From assembly GCA_963575745.1 (NCBI GenBank), contig CAUYUJ010003891.1:739693-803692 (forward strand): a stretch of DNA of 64,000 nt, read 5' to 3'. This stretch comes from Prorocentrum cordatum. Lineage: Eukaryota; Sar; Dinophyceae; Prorocentrales; Prorocentraceae. Positions 61,579-64,000 of the stretch are shown here, one piece after another (the stretch's first letter is position 1; each line of letters begins with the position of its first letter). The notes under the pieces were generated by a model. It was not told the DNA's origin. It worked only from the letters and a program-made list of their open reading frames with translations, and did no database searches. The translations under genes were made by a program, and so were the position numbers.

Positions 61579-62301
61579 AGGGGGGGCGGAGGAAAGGGAG
61601 ACGCGGTCGCGGTCGTCGACGACGTAATCGAAGTCTCCGCCCAGGAGTGTCACGGCAGATGCCCTCGGCGCGACGGCGCGCCCGAGCCTGGCCCGCAGGC
61701 GGCCCCGCAGCGCGCGGGGCGAGTCGGTCCTGTCAGACTCCCCCCTGGAGAAGCCAAACTTATCCGCCTCGGTCACCTGCCCCCCGGCCGGGAAGTAGCA
61801 CGCGATGATGTCGAGGCCGCCCTCGGGGCCACGCAGCTCCAGCTTGCCAGCCCTGCCAAGGGGAATGACCTTCCAGCGGGGGTTGTCGCCGAAGAGCCCA
61901 AGGAACTCCTCCTTGATGATCAGACCGATGCCAGCATGCGCAGTCGCGGCGCCAGCAGACCACCAGGCCTTCGTGCGCAGCGGAGGCCGCCAGACCCAGT
62001 GCTGCCCGGCGGTGCCGCGCGCCCCCCTAATCATCACAATCGGCGCACGGCTGAGCAGGGACCCCAAGAACTGGCACTTAACCTCGCGCCTCCCGGGAGC
62101 GGCCGCGAAGAAAGCCTGGGCGCCCCAGTGGGTGGCGGCGTGGTCGCCCCTGTGCTGCCCCAGCCCCCTGGCTCCACCGGCGGGAGGACCAGCGAGATGC
62201 ACGCAAGGACAGGGGGCGCCCACCTGCCGGATCAGGAGCGAGTGCCCGGCGGACCGCCATGTGGTAGTAGGTGCTGGCCGGGATATCGTTGCTCGGCGCA
62301 C
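61414..62301 (-). pseudogene. LINE 2 endonuclease domain, broken
   Basis: Motifs in order: KCQFLGSLLSRAPIVMIRGA (where related elements usually have an I/LQE Glu), GIGLIIKEEFLGLFGDNPRW, GGLDIIACYFPAGGQ, and ASAVTLLGGDFDYVVDDRDR (the GDFN motif, here GDFD). The frame then leaves the domain at a G7 run (plus 61,580-61,586); the SAHRP end of the domain is in the RT frame. The catalytic Glu appears lost and the GDFN Asn changed, so nicking activity is doubtful even apart from the frameshift. Confidence 0.75.
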
Positions 62302-62513
62302 CGAGGCGGTGCGTCCAGAGGTGGTTGCCAGGGAGAAGAGGAGGGAGAGGGGAGCGGAGACGGTCGACGGTGGAAGAGGTCGAGGAACACGAGGACGTGG
62401 AGGAAGTAGCCGAACCGCGAGACGGACCCGACAGCCTTGGCGCCGCTGCTGCGCCGCGAAGGAAGAAGTCGATCTCGAGGAGCCAGCTCTCCGTCCCCTC
62501 GTCGGTAATGCAT

Positions 62514-62935
62514 CTAATTATGCCCCAGCTCGCGAGCCGAGCCAGGGCCCCCTGCGACTCGGGACGGGGGAGAGCTAGGCCCCCCCCTCATCCCGTTTCC
62601 CGGCCCGGCGAGACCATCGATCGCGTCATTCCTGACCTCGATGGCGACCTGCTCGGAACCTATCGCGGCGATCTGGCCATGGAGCCCCTCGTGCAATATC
62701 CTCGCCTCAAGTGGGCTGCGCAAGAGCACCCGCACCCTGCCTGGCGGGGCGTAGATGTCTCGAGCGCGGAGCGCGAAGTACTCCCCCGGCCGCAGACCAC
62801 TCGACTCCTTGTTCTCTTTCGTGTCGATGCCCAGCTGGCTCGTGACATGGTTCATGATCATAGCGACCGCCTTGGAGTCCTGGTTCCCAAGCTCGCCCTT
62901 CACCACGATGTCCACCATGTGATGCACGCCCGCCC
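62514..62935 (-). pseudogene. LINE 2 ORF1, 3' part in shifted frame
   Basis: HHMVDIVVKGELGNQDSKAV, AMIMNHVTSQLGIDTKENKE, GRVRVLLRSPLEARILHEGL. It continues the ORF1 at 62,936 after a change of frame at a C9 run (about 62,932-62,940 on the plus strand). Ends in a stop next to ARELGHN. Confidence 0.65.
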
Positions 62936-64000
62936 CCCCCAGCCCTTCCGGCGCGTCGCGGCCAGCGCGGCAGCAGTCGCGGAGGGGGGGGCGACTGGGC
63001 GCCCGCCATGCACGGAGGGGCGAAAGCGGAGACGCGTGGCCGCCATCTCAGGGTCCTGCACGATCACCTGGTCCGTGACCGCGGTCCAGGTCTCGGAGGT
63101 CGCCTGCGAAAGCACCAACATCTTCTCCTTGCTCAAGAAGACGGCCTGACTGCACAGCGGCCAGAAGTGGTGGAAGCAGTTCGGGTCCAGGAGGTCCAAA
63201 ATCATCGCCTCCCTGTCGTCGAAGATGGAGTTCAATGCGAACGAGACCGAGTTGGGCAGGGGTGTCCTGCGCAGCCTGTCGAGGAAGATCACCGCGTCCA
63301 GCTCGGAGCAGCGCTCCGGGAAGACCAGCTCGACGCAGACCCGCGGCTGCGATTCCGTACTGCTCGGGCTGCGGCGATGCTGCTGAATCTGGACCTCAAC
63401 CAAGTACGGGTCCGAGAGGAACGCCAGGAACCGGGGAAGGTACTCGGCGGGAAGGTCGACGGTGGCAACGATGGACTGTTTGATCTCGAACAGGGGCGCG
63501 CTAGCCTGGATCATCCTAGGGAGGCTGCGCGCGCCATCCAGGGAGACGTTGAACAGCGCAAAACCGAAGCTGACGTGCATGGGTTGGTTGCGGCCCGGGA
63601 GCACCATCTCCAGCGGCTGCGCGCAGAAGGCCTGCGACCGCACGATTGGCGCCCACTTGTCCCCGACAAGGGGATGGTACCTGAGGTCCGCGATGCCGCC
63701 AATGTTGGAGAGGCCCTTGAGGTGCGGGATCGTCGCGACGAACCTGAGCGCGGCGGGACGGCGGGACGGGTCGGAGCGGCGAAGCAGCGCGGCCAGCAGC
63801 CGGGCCAGCGCCCCCCCATCCTCGGAGGCCCAAAAGATGACCCGCTGCCCGGCAACGAGGTCCCAGACCTTCTCGTCCCCCTGCTCGGTGAGATCCGCCG
63901 CCTTGCGCGCCATGTCCACGGCCCTAGGGTGTCCGTCGGACGCGCCCAGGATGTTCGACCACTGCGTGAGCAGCGTCTCGCCACCCTCCGTCTCTGGATT
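62936..64000 (-). CDS. LINE 2 ORF1, 5' part, partial at right edge
   Basis: Open from the right edge (NPETEGGETLLTQWSNILGA) through the ATG at 63,913 (MARKAADLTEQGDEKVWDLV) to about 62,936. A probable nucleic-acid-binding protein of the element: GQRVIFWASEDGGALARLLA, ALRFVATIPHLKGLSNIGG, FGFALFNVSLDGARSLPRMI. It reads like natural protein throughout. Identification rests on its place upstream of EN and RT on the same strand; I know no decisive motif. Confidence 0.6.

Larger units (their letters stand above)
58585..64000 (-). mobile_element. LINE 2, minus strand, full-length but decayed, open at right edge
   Basis: From right to left: ORF1 (beyond 64,000 to 62,514), endonuclease (62,301-61,414), reverse transcriptase (61,578-59,400) and a C-terminal Cys/His domain (59,400-58,585). 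The frames change at about 62,935, 61,583 and 59,395, the first two at C/G homopolymers. It is unrelated in detail to LINE 1: much higher GC, a different RT, and a zinc-like tail instead of the GRPPLQW tail. Confidence 0.92.

Noticed and set aside
1-64000. rRNA, tRNA, spliced-leader or snRNA genes
   Set aside because: No recognisable conserved core was seen on either strand by eye; a covariance-model search would be decisive.

Overview
The window looks like GC-rich eukaryotic nuclear DNA, most probably from a dinoflagellate. The reasons are indirect but agree: decayed non-LTR retrotransposons on both strands, pentatricopeptide-like arrays with the EKGGQW/LEPN signature common in dinoflagellates, a short TTTAGGG tract, long stretches of microsatellite, long runs of genes on one strand, and 3' splice acceptors of the AG|G type. 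No rRNA, tRNA, spliced-leader RNA, plasmid, phage or CRISPR feature was seen. The species cannot be fixed from the sequence alone.

Region 1 (1-16,600) is a gene-bearing block. Nearly all convincing reading frames are on the minus strand: 14,887-16,032, 13,576-13,875, 11,302-12,078, 9,476-11,353, 8,453-8,923, 5,181-7,673 and 3,207-4,163, plus a broken paralogue of the last at 1,740-2,302. A partial Ala-rich frame on the plus strand enters from the left edge. None of the products is recognised. The block is peppered with a small GC hairpin, stem-TGCT-stem (core CCGCTGCTGCGG), about 40 copies, inside and between genes; I see it essentially nowhere in the other 48 kb. Stem-flank bases vary in compensating pairs. 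Two tandem arrays of an unrelated hairpin (CTCTGT-n-ACAGAG) sit at 4.4 and 16.5 kb. The block also holds shuffled segmental duplications, including one that copies a 5' coding segment and its upstream DNA in front of two different genes.

Region 2 (16,600-26,000) holds a third hairpin family, a repeat-rich protein gene (17,902-19,634) with a frame break and a probable intron, three tandem or inverted repeat families, and a long ATC microsatellite.

Region 3 (26,100-32,400) is a plus-strand LINE (ORF1, broken endonuclease, long intact reverse transcriptase with YADD), followed by a higher-order repeat of degenerate CCAAGAGGCC units and CCT tracts.

Region 4 (32,400-46,600) is mostly gene-poor GC-rich or simple sequence. 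It contains a probable retroelement integrase C-terminus (33,019-33,885), a decayed unknown gene (40,580-41,516), a frameshifted CMGC-type protein kinase fragment (45,167-45,917) and an RNase H tail of another LINE (45,952-46,560).

Region 5 (46,600-57,200) has an approximately 870-bp noncoding tandem repeat. Next is a 7-kb minus-strand locus: an Asp-Gln-His repeat protein with an IQ-like motif, an in-frame TAG, a CCCH/zinc-ribbon domain, an in-frame tandem duplication of about 1.38 kb, and an array of 26-residue units derived from pentatricopeptide repeats. A CAT microsatellite closes the region.

Region 6 (58,585-64,000) is a second, minus-strand LINE of a different family (CADD instead of YADD) with homopolymer frameshifts; its ORF1 runs off the right edge.
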